DNA of 64,000 nucleotides from Rheinheimera pleomorphica. Its GTDB lineage: Bacteria > Pseudomonadota > Gammaproteobacteria > Enterobacterales > Alteromonadaceae. Numbering within the stretch: position 1 is the first letter of the stretch; each line of letters begins with the position of its first letter. The notes under the pieces were generated by a model. It was not told the origin of the DNA. It saw only the letters and a program-made list of their open reading frames with translations, and made no database searches. The stretch spans positions 124,001-188,000 of the forward strand of contig NZ_SIRR01000007.1 in the NCBI RefSeq assembly GCF_011634895.1. Direction: 5' to 3'. This document shows positions 43,113 to 53,008 of the stretch, in pieces. Both the position numbers and the translations under genes were made by a program.

Positions 43113-44103
43113 GAAGTTGGTTTAAGGGACTAAAAGCAGCTTTTGGGACTTTATACGTCGCAGAGCGTCCACCCGTCATCCCAGTACCGCCACCTTGACC
43201 GACCCAAGAGCAGGCTTTAACGAGCTCAGTAAATTTTATTCCTAACCACTGAACGTGGGTTCTTTGTGCATCGACTTCCTCGACGACATAAAGAGCATCT
43301 GTATTCATACTATTTGCTGTAAAAAAGGCGAGCTTTGCAAATGGACCCATATCTATTCCAAACCACTCTCCTAGCGTGCTGTCTTCCGCTGGCACCTTAC
43401 TTTTTAACTCTACAGGATAACAGCTACCAGAAGTGCCAATCAAAAATAAATCCAAGTCATTGTTCGATAGTAAATAGTTCTTTTGCAGATAGTATCGGGA
43501 ATATTCGAACCAAAACAAATCACTGATAAGTTCTGATGCTGTTATTTCAGGAGAAGAAGTATCGATCCTTCCTAGCTGGTAGCATCTTAATCCAGCATTT
43601 TTTTTGCGCGCCGGGAAACTTTTCATCATATCGGAGATAGAGACTTCCGTAAGTCCTTGAACTGGGGAAACCTCCATAAATTTATAACTATAAGGTAAAG
43701 GATAGTTTGCAGGACTTTTTCCTGAACTAGGAGTAGGTAAAACAAATTCGTTTTCATTCACAATATCAGGTTGCGCAAAATATGATTTCACCCCGACTTG
43801 TCTGAAATAATTGTATGCAGCAACTTCAGCTGGAGTAAGCCCTTCATGTGGGGGGCTGTTTTTGTTACACCATGACAAGGCACACTGTCTGGGCAATATA
43901 CAAAGTTTTTCCTTTGTCGGTATATTATCTTCATGAACTTTTCCTGGCGAAATAATCCAGCCACCCGGTACAAAATGTACATTATGCTCACGTAAATAAT
44001 TTTTGAATCTTATCTCAGACAATATTCCTTTTAATTTATTGTCGTTAATTGATGACCACTGAGTCTCTAAGAAATTTACTGCTTGGGTTAAAGTTTTTGG
44101 CAT
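43099..44103 (-). CDS. Unrecognised protein with possible PD-(D/E)XK nuclease core
   Basis: 334 residues, AT-rich, no signal peptide. Residues about 215-235 read LDLFLIGTSGSCYPVELKSK, an Asp on a strand followed by ExK on the next strand, as in PD-(D/E)XK nucleases. The N-terminal ILSEIRFKNYL helix also fits (Glu before the core). Several Cys (CILPRQCALSWC) could bind metal. It converges on the EcoRII-like gene and overlaps its 3' end by 14 bases. No family name comes to mind; a second restriction or defence nuclease is plausible but unproven. Confidence 0.65.
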   Translation of the reverse strand: MPKTLTQAVNFLETQWSSINDNKLKGILSEIRFKNYLREHNVHFVPGGWIISPGKVHEDNIPTKEKLCILPRQCALSWCNKNSPPHEGLTPAEVAAYNYFRQVGVKSYFAQPDIVNENEFVLPTPSSGKSPANYPLPYSYKFMEVSPVQGLTEVSISDMMKSFPARKKNAGLRCYQLGRIDTSSPEITASELISDLFWFEYSRYYLQKNYLLSNNDLDLFLIGTSGSCYPVELKSKVPAEDSTLGEWFGIDMGPFAKLAFFTANSMNTDALYVVEEVDAQRTHVQWLGIKFTELVKACSWVGQGGGTGMTGGRSATYKVPKAAFSPLNQLLKIL

Positions 44104-44340
44104 TACTTATAGATATCTGCTTATGTATTTGAAGTTTCTGACTCTATTGAAATTAATCTGTGCAATCAACAATTTTCATTGTTAACGTTTAACAACGGTT
44201 TTAGGTACTTGCTAGTATAAGGCTTGTCGAAATCGGCCACTGGTTCTGGTGTGCATGCAATAAGGGTTTCAACGCCACACTAGGTTCGCTTAGCTAGCAT
44301 CTATATGACTTTTAATACTATTTTCCATTTTACTCTGATC
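44104..44340. other. AT-rich non-coding stretch left of the palindrome array
   Basis: About 240 bases between the start of the unrecognised gene and the palindrome array. It must hold that gene's promoter. Apart from short matches such as GCTTAGCTAGC near 44290, I see nothing definite. Confidence 0.5.
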
Positions 44341-44346
44341 TTTCCA

Positions 44347-44464
44347 TATTTTTATGCGCACAAAAATGCGATGCCCTACACTTTTATGCACATAAAAATG
44401 TAACATTCCACACTTTTATGCGCATAAAAGTGTGGTTGTGTTTGTTTTTAAGCGCAGAAAAGTG
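44347..44464. repeat. Four palindromic repeats at exact 32-bp spacing (operator-like array)
   Basis: Four copies of a 22-bp unit, half-site CACTTTTATGC plus its reverse complement, occupy 44347-44368, 44379-44400, 44411-44432 and 44443-44464. Their centres are exactly 32 bases apart (about three helical turns). Copy 3 is perfect and its dyad extends to 28 bp (44408-44435). Copies 2, 1 and 4 match copy 3 at 20, 18 and 17 of 22 positions. The array ends 37 bases before the start of the DUF4143 ATPase gene, so it probably covers its promoter. Confidence 0.85.
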
Positions 44465-44501
44465 TAGTGTTGGCGCAAAATGACGGCATTTAGGTGGTGT
44501 T

Positions 44502-45830
44502 ATGGAACGCGATTTACTAACAGCTTTACTGCGCTGGAAAGCAAAGCCTGAGCGCAAGCCCCTGCTGATTGACGGTGCGCGGCAAACCGGTAAAACCTAT
44601 TTGTTGCAAGAGTTGTTTGGCCGCCAGTTTGCAAAGGTACTGCGGATAGACTTTCTGGAGTCGCCGCAAATGCAGGATGCTTTTGCCGGCTCATTAAACC
44701 CTGCCGATGTGCTGGGTAATATCGAGCTGTTAACCGGCCAGCCATTTAATATGGCCACTGATCTGCTAATTCTCGATGAAATTGGCGAATGCCCGCGTGC
44801 CGTGACCGCATTAAAGTACTTTGCCGAGCAAACACCACAGGCGTTTATCGCCGCCAGTGGCTCTAACATCGGCTTACTGAATACCTTCCCGGTCGGCAAG
44901 GTTGAGCAATACAACTTACGGCCGTTAACCTTTCGCGAGTTCTTATTGGCCTCAGGCGAAACGATGCTGTTAAAAGCCTATGATGCCGGGCAAAACTCGG
45001 CCGCTGCCCACACTAAGCTGTTTGATAAGCTGACCGATTACTACTTTACCGGCGGTATGCCGGAGGCCGTTAGCCTGTGGTTTGCAATGGCGGAGCAAAG
45101 CCCGCTGGAGCGGGTAAAAGCGGTGTCGCAGATACATGCTGATTTACTGGCCGGTTATGTGCGGGATTTTGGCAAGTACTCCGGCAAGGTAGATGCCGGT
45201 TTAATTGAAGCGGTGTTTACTGCGGTGCCGGCTCAGCTTGCTGCGGTACTGGACGAATCAGTTAAACGTTTTAAATTCAAGCAGGTATACGAGCGTAAAT
45301 CGCGTTATCAGGAGCTGGAAAGCGGCATTATCTGGCTGGAAAAGTGCAGACTGATTTTAAAAAACTATCCTGTCGAGGGCACACCACGCAGCCCGCTGGC
45401 GGCTTATAAGAAAGATAATATGGTTAAGCTGTTTCTGTTTGATGTTGGCTTACTTAACCATATGCTGGGTGTCAGCTATCTTGAGATTAAACAGCAAAAT
45501 TATGATTACAAGGGCTATATTGCCGAGAATTTTGTCCAGCAGGAGCTGGCGGCGCTGGGTATTGACCCGACCTTTTCCTGGAGTGATGCCAGAGCGGAGA
45601 TAGAGTTTATTCTCGCTGATAGCAGCGGCAATGTGATACCGCTGGAAGTAAAAAGCGGCAAGCGCACCAAAGCCAGATCGTTACAGTCTTATATTGAAAA
45701 ATGTAACCCGGCTAAAACCATTAAGCTAACAGGCACTCAGGGCTCGTCGCCGCTGGAACAGCAACATCTGGTGTATCCGCTGTACTACACTGCACACGCT
45801 GTGAGTAAGCACCTGCTGACATTAGCTTAA
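44502..45830 (+). CDS. AAA ATPase with DUF4143 domain
   Basis: 442 residues: an N-terminal AAA module with Walker A GARQTGKTYLLQE (about 24-36), Walker B DLLILDEIGE near 86-95 and sensor AFIAASGSNIGLL, and a C-terminal DUF4143 region with PLEVKSGKRTKARSL near 383-397, which resembles a PD-(D/E)XK nuclease core (E..K). The family is widespread, often in many copies and variable islands; its role is not established. The four-palindrome array lies directly upstream. Confidence 0.88.
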   Translation: MERDLLTALLRWKAKPERKPLLIDGARQTGKTYLLQELFGRQFAKVLRIDFLESPQMQDAFAGSLNPADVLGNIELLTGQPFNMATDLLILDEIGECPRAVTALKYFAEQTPQAFIAASGSNIGLLNTFPVGKVEQYNLRPLTFREFLLASGETMLLKAYDAGQNSAAAHTKLFDKLTDYYFTGGMPEAVSLWFAMAEQSPLERVKAVSQIHADLLAGYVRDFGKYSGKVDAGLIEAVFTAVPAQLAAVLDESVKRFKFKQVYERKSRYQELESGIIWLEKCRLILKNYPVEGTPRSPLAAYKKDNMVKLFLFDVGLLNHMLGVSYLEIKQQNYDYKGYIAENFVQQELAALGIDPTFSWSDARAEIEFILADSSGNVIPLEVKSGKRTKARSLQSYIEKCNPAKTIKLTGTQGSSPLEQQHLVYPLYYTAHAVSKHLLTLA

Positions 45831-45843
45831 AACAGGAAGACTG

Positions 45844-46305
45844 ATGCAAGCCTTAGAACTTAAAATCCCACCTGTGGTGCTGGTAGTACTCTTTGCCTTA
45901 GCCATGTGGCTGCTGGCGCAGTGTTTTCCACCGTTGGCGCTGCCGCAGAGCTGGCGGCTGGTATTGGCTGGTGCTTTCGTTGTTGCCGGTGTCGCCATAG
46001 CGCTGTCGGGTGTGCTGGCATTTCGCAAGGCTAACACCACCGTAGACCCGCGGGTGCCACAGCAAAGCTCCAGCCTGGTTGTTCGCGGCATTTACCGTTA
46101 TAGCCGCAACCCTATGTATGTTGGTTTTTTATTGCTGCTGACAGCACTGACGTGTTATCTGATGAGCGCAGCGGCTTTGGCGTTGCTGCCGCTGTTTGTG
46201 TGGTATATGAACCGGTTTCAGATAGCGCCGGAAGAGCGGCATTTACTGCAGAAATTTGGCGCGGATTATCAGGCTTACTGCGATAAAGTGCGGCGCTGGT
46301 TATAA
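45844..46305 (+). CDS. Isoprenylcysteine carboxyl methyltransferase-family membrane protein
   Basis: 153 residues with four transmembrane helices (about 10-28, 38-60, 90-110, 113-130) and the ICMT/PEMT signature VRGIYRYSRNPMYVGFLLLL near 79-98 plus PEERHLLQKFGADYQAYCDKVRRW at the C-terminus. Family members methylate lipids or thiols with S-adenosylmethionine at the membrane; the bacterial substrate is unknown. It starts 13 bases after the AAA ATPase, with which it may be co-transcribed. Confidence 0.85.
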   Translation: MQALELKIPPVVLVVLFALAMWLLAQCFPPLALPQSWRLVLAGAFVVAGVAIALSGVLAFRKANTTVDPRVPQQSSSLVVRGIYRYSRNPMYVGFLLLLTALTCYLMSAAALALLPLFVWYMNRFQIAPEERHLLQKFGADYQAYCDKVRRWL

Positions 46306-46322
46306 ACGCCGCATCTGACAAG

Positions 46323-49148
46323 TTACTTAGTTAACAACGGCTTTAAATAATGCCCGGTGTACGATTTTTCACAGGCTGCCACCTGCTCTGGTGTGCCGGC
46401 GATCAGGATTTCACCGCCGCCGCTGCCTCCTTCCGGGCCTAAGTCGATAATCCAGTCGGCGGTTTTAATCACATCCAGGTTATGCTCTATCACCACGATA
46501 CTGTTGCCGTGGTCACGCAGCCGGTGCAGTACGTTCAGCAGTTGCTGTATATCGTAAAAGTGCAGGCCGGTGGTGGGTTCGTCCAGTATGTACAGCGTTT
46601 TACCGGTATCGCGTTTGCTCAGCTCGCGCGCCAGTTTTACCCGTTGTGCTTCACCGCCGGATAAGGTGGTAGCCGACTGGCCGAGTTTAATGTAGCTGAG
46701 GCCAACATCCAGCAGCGTTTGCAGCTTACGGTTAATCGCCGGTATAGCTTCAAAGTAGGCCAGGGCGTCTTCGACTGTCATATCCAGCACTTCGTGGATA
46801 TTTTTGCCTTTGTATTTAATCTCCAGCGTTTCGCGGTTATAACGCTTGCCTTTACAGACATCGCACGGCACGTAGACGTCGGGTAAAAAGTGCATTTCTA
46901 CTTTAATAACACCATCGCCCTGACAGGCTTCGCAGCGGCCGCCTTTAACGTTAAAGCTAAAACGGCCAACCTGATAACCGCGTGAACGGGCTTCCTGAGT
47001 ACCGGCAAACAGCTCGCGTACCGCAGTAAAAATGCCGGTGTAAGTAGCGGCGTTCGAGCGCGGCGTGCGGCCGATTGGGCTCTGGTCGATGTCGATGACT
47101 TTGTCAAAGTGATCCAGGCCTTTTATTTCGCGGTGTGGTGCCGGGTCGTCGCCCTCGCCTTTATTCAGCACCCGGTGGGCAACACGAAACAGGGTGTCAT
47201 TAATTAAGGTTGATTTACCTGAGCCGGACACGCCGGTGATGCACGTCATCAAGCCAAACGGAATGGCAATATCAACATCTTTTAAGTTGTTGCCGGTCGC
47301 GCCTAATACCTCCAGCCATTTTTTGCCCGGCTTATGCCGTTTTTGCGGCACTTCAATTTTACGCGTGCCAGCTAAATACTGGCCGGTGAGTGACTCTGGT
47401 GCCGCCATCACTTGTTCCAAGGTGCCCTGGGCGACAATATTACCGCCGTGCACGCCAGCACCGGGGCCGATATCGATAATATGATCGGCCATCCGCACTG
47501 CGTCTTCATCGTGCTCTACTACTATTACGGTATTACCTAAATCACGCAGGTGGGTAAGGGTGCCCAGCAGGCGGTCATTATCGCGCTGGTGCAAGCCGAT
47601 AGACGGCTCGTCCAGCACGTACATTACGCCGACTAAACCGGCACCAATCTGGCTGGCCAGGCGGATACGTTGTGCTTCGCCGCCGGACAGGGTTTCAGCG
47701 CTGCGCGACAGGTTCAGGTAGTTCAGGCCAACGTTCACCAAAAAGCTTAAACGGTCCTGGATTTCTTTTAGCACTTTTTCGGCAATTTGTGCTTTCTGGC
47801 CGGTTAACGTTAGCTGCTGGAAGAATGCCATGCAGTCGCCAATCGATAATTCGACAATTTCTGGCAGGTTGGTTTGGCCGATAAACACATGGCGGGCTTC
47901 TTCGCGCAGGCGGGTGCCATGACAGCTGGGGCAGGATTGATGCGCCAGATATTTGCTTAACTCTTCGCGCACGGCATTGGATTCGGTTTCGCGGTAGCGC
48001 CGCTCCATATTGGGCAAAATGCCTTCAAACGGATGGCTGCGCTGCACGATATCGCCGCGATCGTTTAAGTATTTAAAATCAATTACCGTATGGCCGCTGC
48101 CGCGTAAAATGGCGTCCTGTTGCTTTTTGCTCAGGCTGTTAAAGGGTACATCCAAGGCAAAGCCGTAGTGATCGGCTAACGATTTTAACATCTGAAAATA
48201 ATAAAAATTACGCTTATCCCAGCCGCGTATCGCGCCGCCGGCCAGGCTGAGCTCGTCACTGACAATGACTTTATTCGGATCAAAATACTGCTTCATCCCC
48301 AGGCCATCACAACTGGGGCAGGCACCGGCCGGGTTGTTAAACGAAAATAAGCGAGGCTCCAGTTCGACCATCGAATAACCACAGCTGGGGCAGGCAAAGT
48401 TAGCCGAAAACACCAGTTCAGCCGCGTCCGGCTCGTCCATCAGTGCCACCTTGGCCACACCGCCGGATAAACTAAGCGCGGTTTCAAAGGATTCAGCCAG
48501 CCGGGTTTTCACATCATCGCGCACTTTAATGCGGTCGATCACCACTTCAATGGTATGTTTTTTATGTAAGTCCAGCGTTGGCGGGTCGGATAAATCACAG
48601 ACTTCGCCATCGATACGGGCGCGGATATAGCCCTGCGCGGCTAAGGTTTCCAGCGTTTTAACGTGTTCGCCTTTGCGCTCCTGCACCACCGGCGCTAACA
48701 CCATTAACTTGGTGCCTTCGGGGAAGGCAGTAACCTTATCGACCATTTCGCTGATGGTTTGCGCCGTCAGCGGTAAATCATGCGTTGGGCAGCGCGGTTC
48801 ACCAACGCGGGCAAATAACAAACGCAGGTAGTCATAAATTTCAGTAATGGTACCGACGGTAGAGCGCGGGTTATGCGAAGTGGATTTTTGTTCGATTGAA
48901 ATCGCCGGTGACAAGCCTTCAATATGATCGACATCGGGCTTTTCCATCAAACTTAAAAACTGCCGGGCATAGGCCGATAACGACTCGACATAGCGGCGCT
49001 GGCCTTCGGCGTACAGTGTATCAAACGCCAGTGACGACTTGCCCGAGCCGGACAAGCCGGTAATCACAATCAGTTTATCGCGCGGTATGGTCAACGAGAT
49101 GTTTTTCAGGTTGTGGGTGCGGGCGCCGCGAATATCGATTTTATCCAT
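46323..49148 (-). CDS. uvrA: Excinuclease ABC subunit A
   Basis: 941 residues (E. coli UvrA 940). Two ABC ATPase halves: Walker [13 protein letters not shown] near 32-43 and [13 protein letters not shown] near 640-652; signature [12 protein letters not shown] and [12 protein letters not shown]; zinc modules CPSCGYS...CPSCDG and CEACQGDG...CDVCKGKR. It detects bulky DNA lesions with UvrB. A LexA-like box lies about 35-50 bases upstream of its start. No ribosome-site problem; ATG at 49148. Confidence 0.97.
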   Translation of the reverse strand: MDKIDIRGARTHNLKNISLTIPRDKLIVITGLSGSGKSSLAFDTLYAEGQRRYVESLSAYARQFLSLMEKPDVDHIEGLSPAISIEQKSTSHNPRSTVGTITEIYDYLRLLFARVGEPRCPTHDLPLTAQTISEMVDKVTAFPEGTKLMVLAPVVQERKGEHVKTLETLAAQGYIRARIDGEVCDLSDPPTLDLHKKHTIEVVIDRIKVRDDVKTRLAESFETALSLSGGVAKVALMDEPDAAELVFSANFACPSCGYSMVELEPRLFSFNNPAGACPSCDGLGMKQYFDPNKVIVSDELSLAGGAIRGWDKRNFYYFQMLKSLADHYGFALDVPFNSLSKKQQDAILRGSGHTVIDFKYLNDRGDIVQRSHPFEGILPNMERRYRETESNAVREELSKYLAHQSCPSCHGTRLREEARHVFIGQTNLPEIVELSIGDCMAFFQQLTLTGQKAQIAEKVLKEIQDRLSFLVNVGLNYLNLSRSAETLSGGEAQRIRLASQIGAGLVGVMYVLDEPSIGLHQRDNDRLLGTLTHLRDLGNTVIVVEHDEDAVRMADHIIDIGPGAGVHGGNIVAQGTLEQVMAAPESLTGQYLAGTRKIEVPQKRHKPGKKWLEVLGATGNNLKDVDIAIPFGLMTCITGVSGSGKSTLINDTLFRVAHRVLNKGEGDDPAPHREIKGLDHFDKVIDIDQSPIGRTPRSNAATYTGIFTAVRELFAGTQEARSRGYQVGRFSFNVKGGRCEACQGDGVIKVEMHFLPDVYVPCDVCKGKRYNRETLEIKYKGKNIHEVLDMTVEDALAYFEAIPAINRKLQTLLDVGLSYIKLGQSATTLSGGEAQRVKLARELSKRDTGKTLYILDEPTTGLHFYDIQQLLNVLHRLRDHGNSIVVIEHNLDVIKTADWIIDLGPEGGSGGGEILIAGTPEQVAACEKSYTGHYLKPLLTK

Positions 49149-49182
49149 TTTGGTTTCCGGTTAGGCAGTAAATACACTTAAG

Positions 49183-49198
49183 CTGTACAAATATACAC
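49183..49198. promoter_or_regulatory. LexA-like box before uvrA
   Basis: CTGTACAAATATACAC has CTGT-N8-ACAC, one mismatch from the CTGT-N8-ACAG rule. It lies 35 bases upstream of uvrA, which is an SOS gene in many proteobacteria. Confidence 0.55.
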
Positions 49199-49270
49199 TA
49201 CATAAGGTTAAGAAAAAACCAGCAGAGTTATCTTAGCTGCTTAGGCAGCGGCGAATTAGAACCCCGTTTC

Positions 49271-49329
49271 GGTCGCCACAGAGTGTCTGAGCCTTGCCGA
49301 AGGCAAAAGGCGAGTTGCTGTGGCGAGCC
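49271..49329. repeat. Intergenic ~60-bp repeat, copy A
   Basis: A 59-bp element with imperfect inverted ends (GGTCGCCACAG and CTGTGGCGAGCC) and an internal GCCTTGCCGAAGGC hairpin. It recurs in inverted orientation at 53130-53190 with about six differences, sharing CACAGAGTGTCTGAGCC and GGCGAGTTGCTGTGGCGAGC. REP/MITE-like; no coding frame. Confidence 0.75.
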
Positions 49330-49373
49330 GGGGCGGGCGTTGTAGTTCGTGGCTAACACTGATCGTGAGCAAA

Positions 49374-49402
49374 AAAAGCCTCCGCACTAAGCGGAGGCAA
49401 TA
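49374..49402 (-). terminator. Rho-independent terminator of TonB receptor gene
   Basis: GCCTCCGC / GCGGAGGC stem with a 5-base loop, followed on the minus strand by seven T's, about 25 bases past the receptor stop. Confidence 0.8.
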
Positions 49403-49425
49403 CGGGTGAAGCGAGGGAGAGGATC

Positions 49426-51693
49426 TTAGAAGCTGTAGCTAATACTGAAATCGATACTGCGTGGCATGATATAGCGGCCGTTCGGGCTGCCGGCGCTGCG
49501 TGGATCGCCTTCAGTAATGCCGTCTTTGTCAGTCAGGTTGGCCACCGATAGCTGGGCTTTTAACTGCTGGGTGATCTCCAGCTGCACACCTAAATCGATT
49601 TTGCTGTAGCCGTCCAGCGTGACGCTGTTGCCATTGTCACCAAAGCGGTCGGCGACTGACGATAAAGTACCGTACACCGTAGCGTACATATCACTGACGT
49701 CGAAACCATAGCTGGGGGTAACCCGCAGCATCCAGTCTGGCTGGCGAATAGCCTGGTTGCCTACCACTAACGGGTCCGGATGGTTAGTAATTTCGGTATC
49801 CTGCACCGTAGCGTTCAGGTTAACGGCGAAACCGTTGTCGGCGCGGTAGTTGGCATCAAACTCGATACCCATGGCTTCGGTGGTTAACACTTCGGCCGGC
49901 GCGCCGGGGCGGGCGACAAACAGTTCGCCATCAACTTCGTTATAAAACGCCGTCAGGTACATGCTGTAATTTTGTTCGGCCCATTTGTAGCCCAACTCGT
50001 ACTGAGTGACTTCTTTAATCAGCTTGTCGCCGCTTGTAAAGGCGCCGTAGTTATCGCGGAAATCGTCAAAAAACGGCATCTTGTTGCCTTTATTGATACG
50101 GGCAAACACTCCCATATTACGCTGCCACATCCAGTTTACCCCGGCGGTCCAGGCAGTTTTGCTTTCGTCGTAATCCACCGCTTTGCTGATATCGCCGGTT
50201 AAGCCTTCATCCACCACATAGCTAATTTTGTGGTTCTCACGGCGCAGGCCGGCATCCACCCGCCACTGTTCGTTTAACTGATATTCCACCGCGCCATAAA
50301 AAGCACTGGTGTCGCCATCGCCGGTGGCGTCGATATCGTAGTTCCAGCTGCAGCTTTGCAGGTTGTCGTTACAATCGATACCTGCTAGCGCTTCGCCGCC
50401 CTTTTCAACGACATGCCACAGCTGATTGCCGATAGACCACCAGTCCTGCACCGAGAAGTTGGTCGCGTAGTAACCCAGCGTAAATACGGCATTGTCAGTG
50501 GTTTTGCTCAGCGCGATATCATTGGTAAAGGCTTCGATGTCTTTCAGTACCACCCAGCGACCAATTTGCTGCACCACGGTATCGTCGTCATAACTGGCGC
50601 CGGTTGCAACGCCGGTGACCGGACCATTTACCCCGGCGACATTGCTAAGCGTAGTGGCACCGCCTTCCGGCACCAGGCCAAAAGTATTGGCTTCACCGGC
50701 AATATGGCTAAAGCGGTACATCAAGCGCCAGCTGTCGGTTAAGTCTAAATCAACAGTACCGCCGGTAATGCCGCCGTCCCAGCCGCGGCCATCACCAAAG
50801 TCATAGCTTTGCTCTTCGCCATCCGGACCATAGGCAATTTTACCGAGGCGGTTATTCGGGCCAATCTGGCTGTAGCTGTTATCGACCCCGGCCACATTCA
50901 GCGGAACCGGCAAATGCCAGACACCGTGATCGTCGGTCTGGCGTGTGTACACATTGATGGTGCCGTTATCCAGCTCTTTCGTTACGTTAACGGTAAACTG
51001 ATGGCCTTTTTCTGAGTTAAAACCGGTTTCACGCGGGCCTTCAGAGCTGCTGATATAACCGCCGGCCATCACGTATAAGCGATCGGCAATTTCACCGCTA
51101 ACCACGCCGTCTACCCGGCGCAGGCCATAGCTGGAGGTAGAAAATTTCACCAGACCTTCGGTGACTTCACTGCCTTCTTTTAACAAAAAGTTAGTGGTTA
51201 AACCTGGCTGGCCATTGGATAACACCGGCGTGGAACCGCCACGCAGTGCTTCCATAAAATGCACGGTTTCATCAAGACGGAAAATGGAGGAGTTTTCTAA
51301 AAACGATAAAGTCGGCGGCGGAAAAATTGGCGCACCGTTAAGCTGAATGGTTAAAAACGGCGCGTCACCGGTGCTGGGAAAGCCGCGCACAAACACGTTG
51401 GCGCCGGCCACACCGCCCGAGCTTTCTGCCCAGACGCCAGGCACTACAGTAAATAACTCTGCCGTGCTTTTTGGTGCCAGGCGGCCAATATTTTCGGCTG
51501 ACACATTGGTAATGGCGTAACTGGTGTCTACTTTAAAGCCGGACATGCCACTGGCTTTACCGGTAACAACAATTTGTTCGATGTCACCTTTGCTTTCGGT
51601 GTCAGTTGTGGCTTCGGCACTGGTTTGGGCGAAAAGGGGCATGCTGCAAAGCAGTGCCAGTGCGGCACTGATCTTATTGAGTCGGGCTACCAT
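49426..51693 (-). CDS. TonB-dependent receptor of a disaccharide utilisation locus
   Basis: 755 residues: signal peptide (about 1-22, PLFAQ), TonB-box-like IEQIVVTGK at about 37-45, plug (GVWAESSGGVAGANVFVRGFPSTG onward) and a barrel ending in SISYSF. I start at ATG 51693, with AGGAGA 8 bases upstream and a clean signal peptide, not at 51819. Two LacI-type operators lie in the gap to the divergent LacI gene. Position beside LacI, PgmB and GH65 suggests it takes up an alpha-linked glucose oligosaccharide. Confidence 0.85.
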   Translation of the reverse strand: MVARLNKISAALALLCSMPLFAQTSAEATTDTESKGDIEQIVVTGKASGMSGFKVDTSYAITNVSAENIGRLAPKSTAELFTVVPGVWAESSGGVAGANVFVRGFPSTGDAPFLTIQLNGAPIFPPPTLSFLENSSIFRLDETVHFMEALRGGSTPVLSNGQPGLTTNFLLKEGSEVTEGLVKFSTSSYGLRRVDGVVSGEIADRLYVMAGGYISSSEGPRETGFNSEKGHQFTVNVTKELDNGTINVYTRQTDDHGVWHLPVPLNVAGVDNSYSQIGPNNRLGKIAYGPDGEEQSYDFGDGRGWDGGITGGTVDLDLTDSWRLMYRFSHIAGEANTFGLVPEGGATTLSNVAGVNGPVTGVATGASYDDDTVVQQIGRWVVLKDIEAFTNDIALSKTTDNAVFTLGYYATNFSVQDWWSIGNQLWHVVEKGGEALAGIDCNDNLQSCSWNYDIDATGDGDTSAFYGAVEYQLNEQWRVDAGLRRENHKISYVVDEGLTGDISKAVDYDESKTAWTAGVNWMWQRNMGVFARINKGNKMPFFDDFRDNYGAFTSGDKLIKEVTQYELGYKWAEQNYSMYLTAFYNEVDGELFVARPGAPAEVLTTEAMGIEFDANYRADNGFAVNLNATVQDTEITNHPDPLVVGNQAIRQPDWMLRVTPSYGFDVSDMYATVYGTLSSVADRFGDNGNSVTLDGYSKIDLGVQLEITQQLKAQLSVANLTDKDGITEGDPRSAGSPNGRYIMPRSIDFSISYSF

Positions 51694-51801
51694 CTGTTGT
51701 TCTCCTGCTATCCTGTCGATTATAAAGCCGGCGGTTATTAGTGGGTGTTTTTTTACCCTGTTTTGCTCGCTACAGTGCCGGGCGGACTTAAACATAGGTG
51801 A

Positions 51802-51821
51802 TATTGCAATCGATTGCAATA
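51802..51821. promoter_or_regulatory. LacI-family operator 1 (perfect palindrome)
   Basis: TATTGCAATCGATTGCAATA, a perfect 20-bp dyad with the central CG typical of LacI/GalR operators. It lies between the TonB receptor and the lacI-type gene, 109 bases from the receptor start. The 16-bp core recurs exactly at 56254-56269. Confidence 0.8.
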
Positions 51822-51836
51822 GGGTTAATGCTGTTT

Positions 51837-51852
51837 TTGCATACGATTGCAG
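51837..51852. promoter_or_regulatory. LacI-family operator 2 (imperfect)
   Basis: TTGCATACGATTGCAG matches the operator core at 13 of 16 positions. Its centre is 33 bases from operator 1, on about the same face of the helix. Confidence 0.55.
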
Positions 51853-51965
51853 AAGAATTTTGCGGCTTAATTGTGCAGTATGGCTGACAGTGCCGTTGCC
51901 ACCCTGTGCCCATTAAGGCATTATTGCTATCACTGTGAGTAAAAACCTGAGTAAAAGTAGCTATT

Positions 51966-52997
51966 GTGGGAATAAAACCGGCAAAAACCCTGACTTTATC
52001 TGATATTGCCCGCCTGGCTGGCGTGTCAGAGTCGACTGCGTCACGTGCCTTGCGTGATAACCCGGTGATTAATGCACAAACGCGGCAGAAAGTGCAGCAA
52101 ATTGCCGCTGATCACCAGTTTAAGGTGAATGCAACTGCGCGTAGCCTGCGTACCCAAAAAAGCCATACCATAGCGGTGATTATTCTGTTTGATGCCAAAA
52201 CCCAGCAGGCCATTACCGATCCGTTTTTGCTGGATATTCTCGGCGTAATTGCCGATGAGCTGACCCGCCAGGGCTACGATATGCTGCTAAGCACCAGCAA
52301 AACCACCGACAAAGACTGGCGCAGTTACTACTTTGATTCTAAACGTGCCGACGGCCTGATTGTTATCGGTCAGGGTGAACATGACGAGCGGGTTGAACAA
52401 TTAAGCCATGCCGGCGTGCCTTTTGTGGTGTGGGGCGCTGCCAGCGGCACAGAGCACTTTCCGGTCATCGGCAGTGATAACCGTCAGGGCGCACAGTTAG
52501 CCGTGACGCATTTAATTGCCCAGGGCTGCAAGCGCATCGCTTTTTTAGGCGATATCCGCCATAGCGAAATTGAAATGCGCTATCTGGGCTATCAGGACGC
52601 GTTGCAGGCGGCCGGCATTAAAGCTGAACCGGCATTGCAGCTGAATACCGATTTTACCGCCCAGGATGGTTATTTGCAGACACAGCAGGCGCTGTTTGCC
52701 GAGCTTGGCAGCCTGGATGGTATTTTCGCCGCCAGTGATGCCATTGCCATGGGCGCGATGAAAGCGCTGTTGGAGCACCAGATCAAGGTGCCACAGCAGG
52801 TCGCGCTGGTCGGTTTTGATGATATCGCGATGTCGGCCTACTGCACACCGTCGCTAACCACAGTAAAACAGGACACCCATGCCGGCGGTAAATTGCTGGT
52901 AGCGCAATTGCTAAGCCGTATTAACGGCGGTAAAGCGGCATCACAGCTGCTGCCGGTAAAGTTAATAGAACGCCAATCGAGTTTGCGGAGAAATTAG
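51966..52997 (+). CDS. LacI-family transcriptional regulator
   Basis: 343 residues: N-terminal helix-turn-helix and hinge (TLSDIARLAGVSESTASRALRDNPVIN at about 8-34, then hinge ATARSLRTQ) and a periplasmic-binding-protein-like ligand domain (about 65-340) ending in ERQSSLR. It probably represses the surrounding sugar genes and is released by the disaccharide or glucose-1-phosphate-type sugar. The start is GTG 51966. Operators matching the family's CG-centred palindromes flank it. Confidence 0.9.
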   Translation: MGIKPAKTLTLSDIARLAGVSESTASRALRDNPVINAQTRQKVQQIAADHQFKVNATARSLRTQKSHTIAVIILFDAKTQQAITDPFLLDILGVIADELTRQGYDMLLSTSKTTDKDWRSYYFDSKRADGLIVIGQGEHDERVEQLSHAGVPFVVWGAASGTEHFPVIGSDNRQGAQLAVTHLIAQGCKRIAFLGDIRHSEIEMRYLGYQDALQAAGIKAEPALQLNTDFTAQDGYLQTQQALFAELGSLDGIFAASDAIAMGAMKALLEHQIKVPQQVALVGFDDIAMSAYCTPSLTTVKQDTHAGGKLLVAQLLSRINGGKAASQLLPVKLIERQSSLRRN

Positions 52998-53008
52998 CAC
53001 GGTTAAAC

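Noticed and set aside
44347-44464. Small CRISPR array.
   Set aside because: Units are 22-bp palindromes with 10-bp spacers, and there are no cas genes. Operator-like sites fit better.
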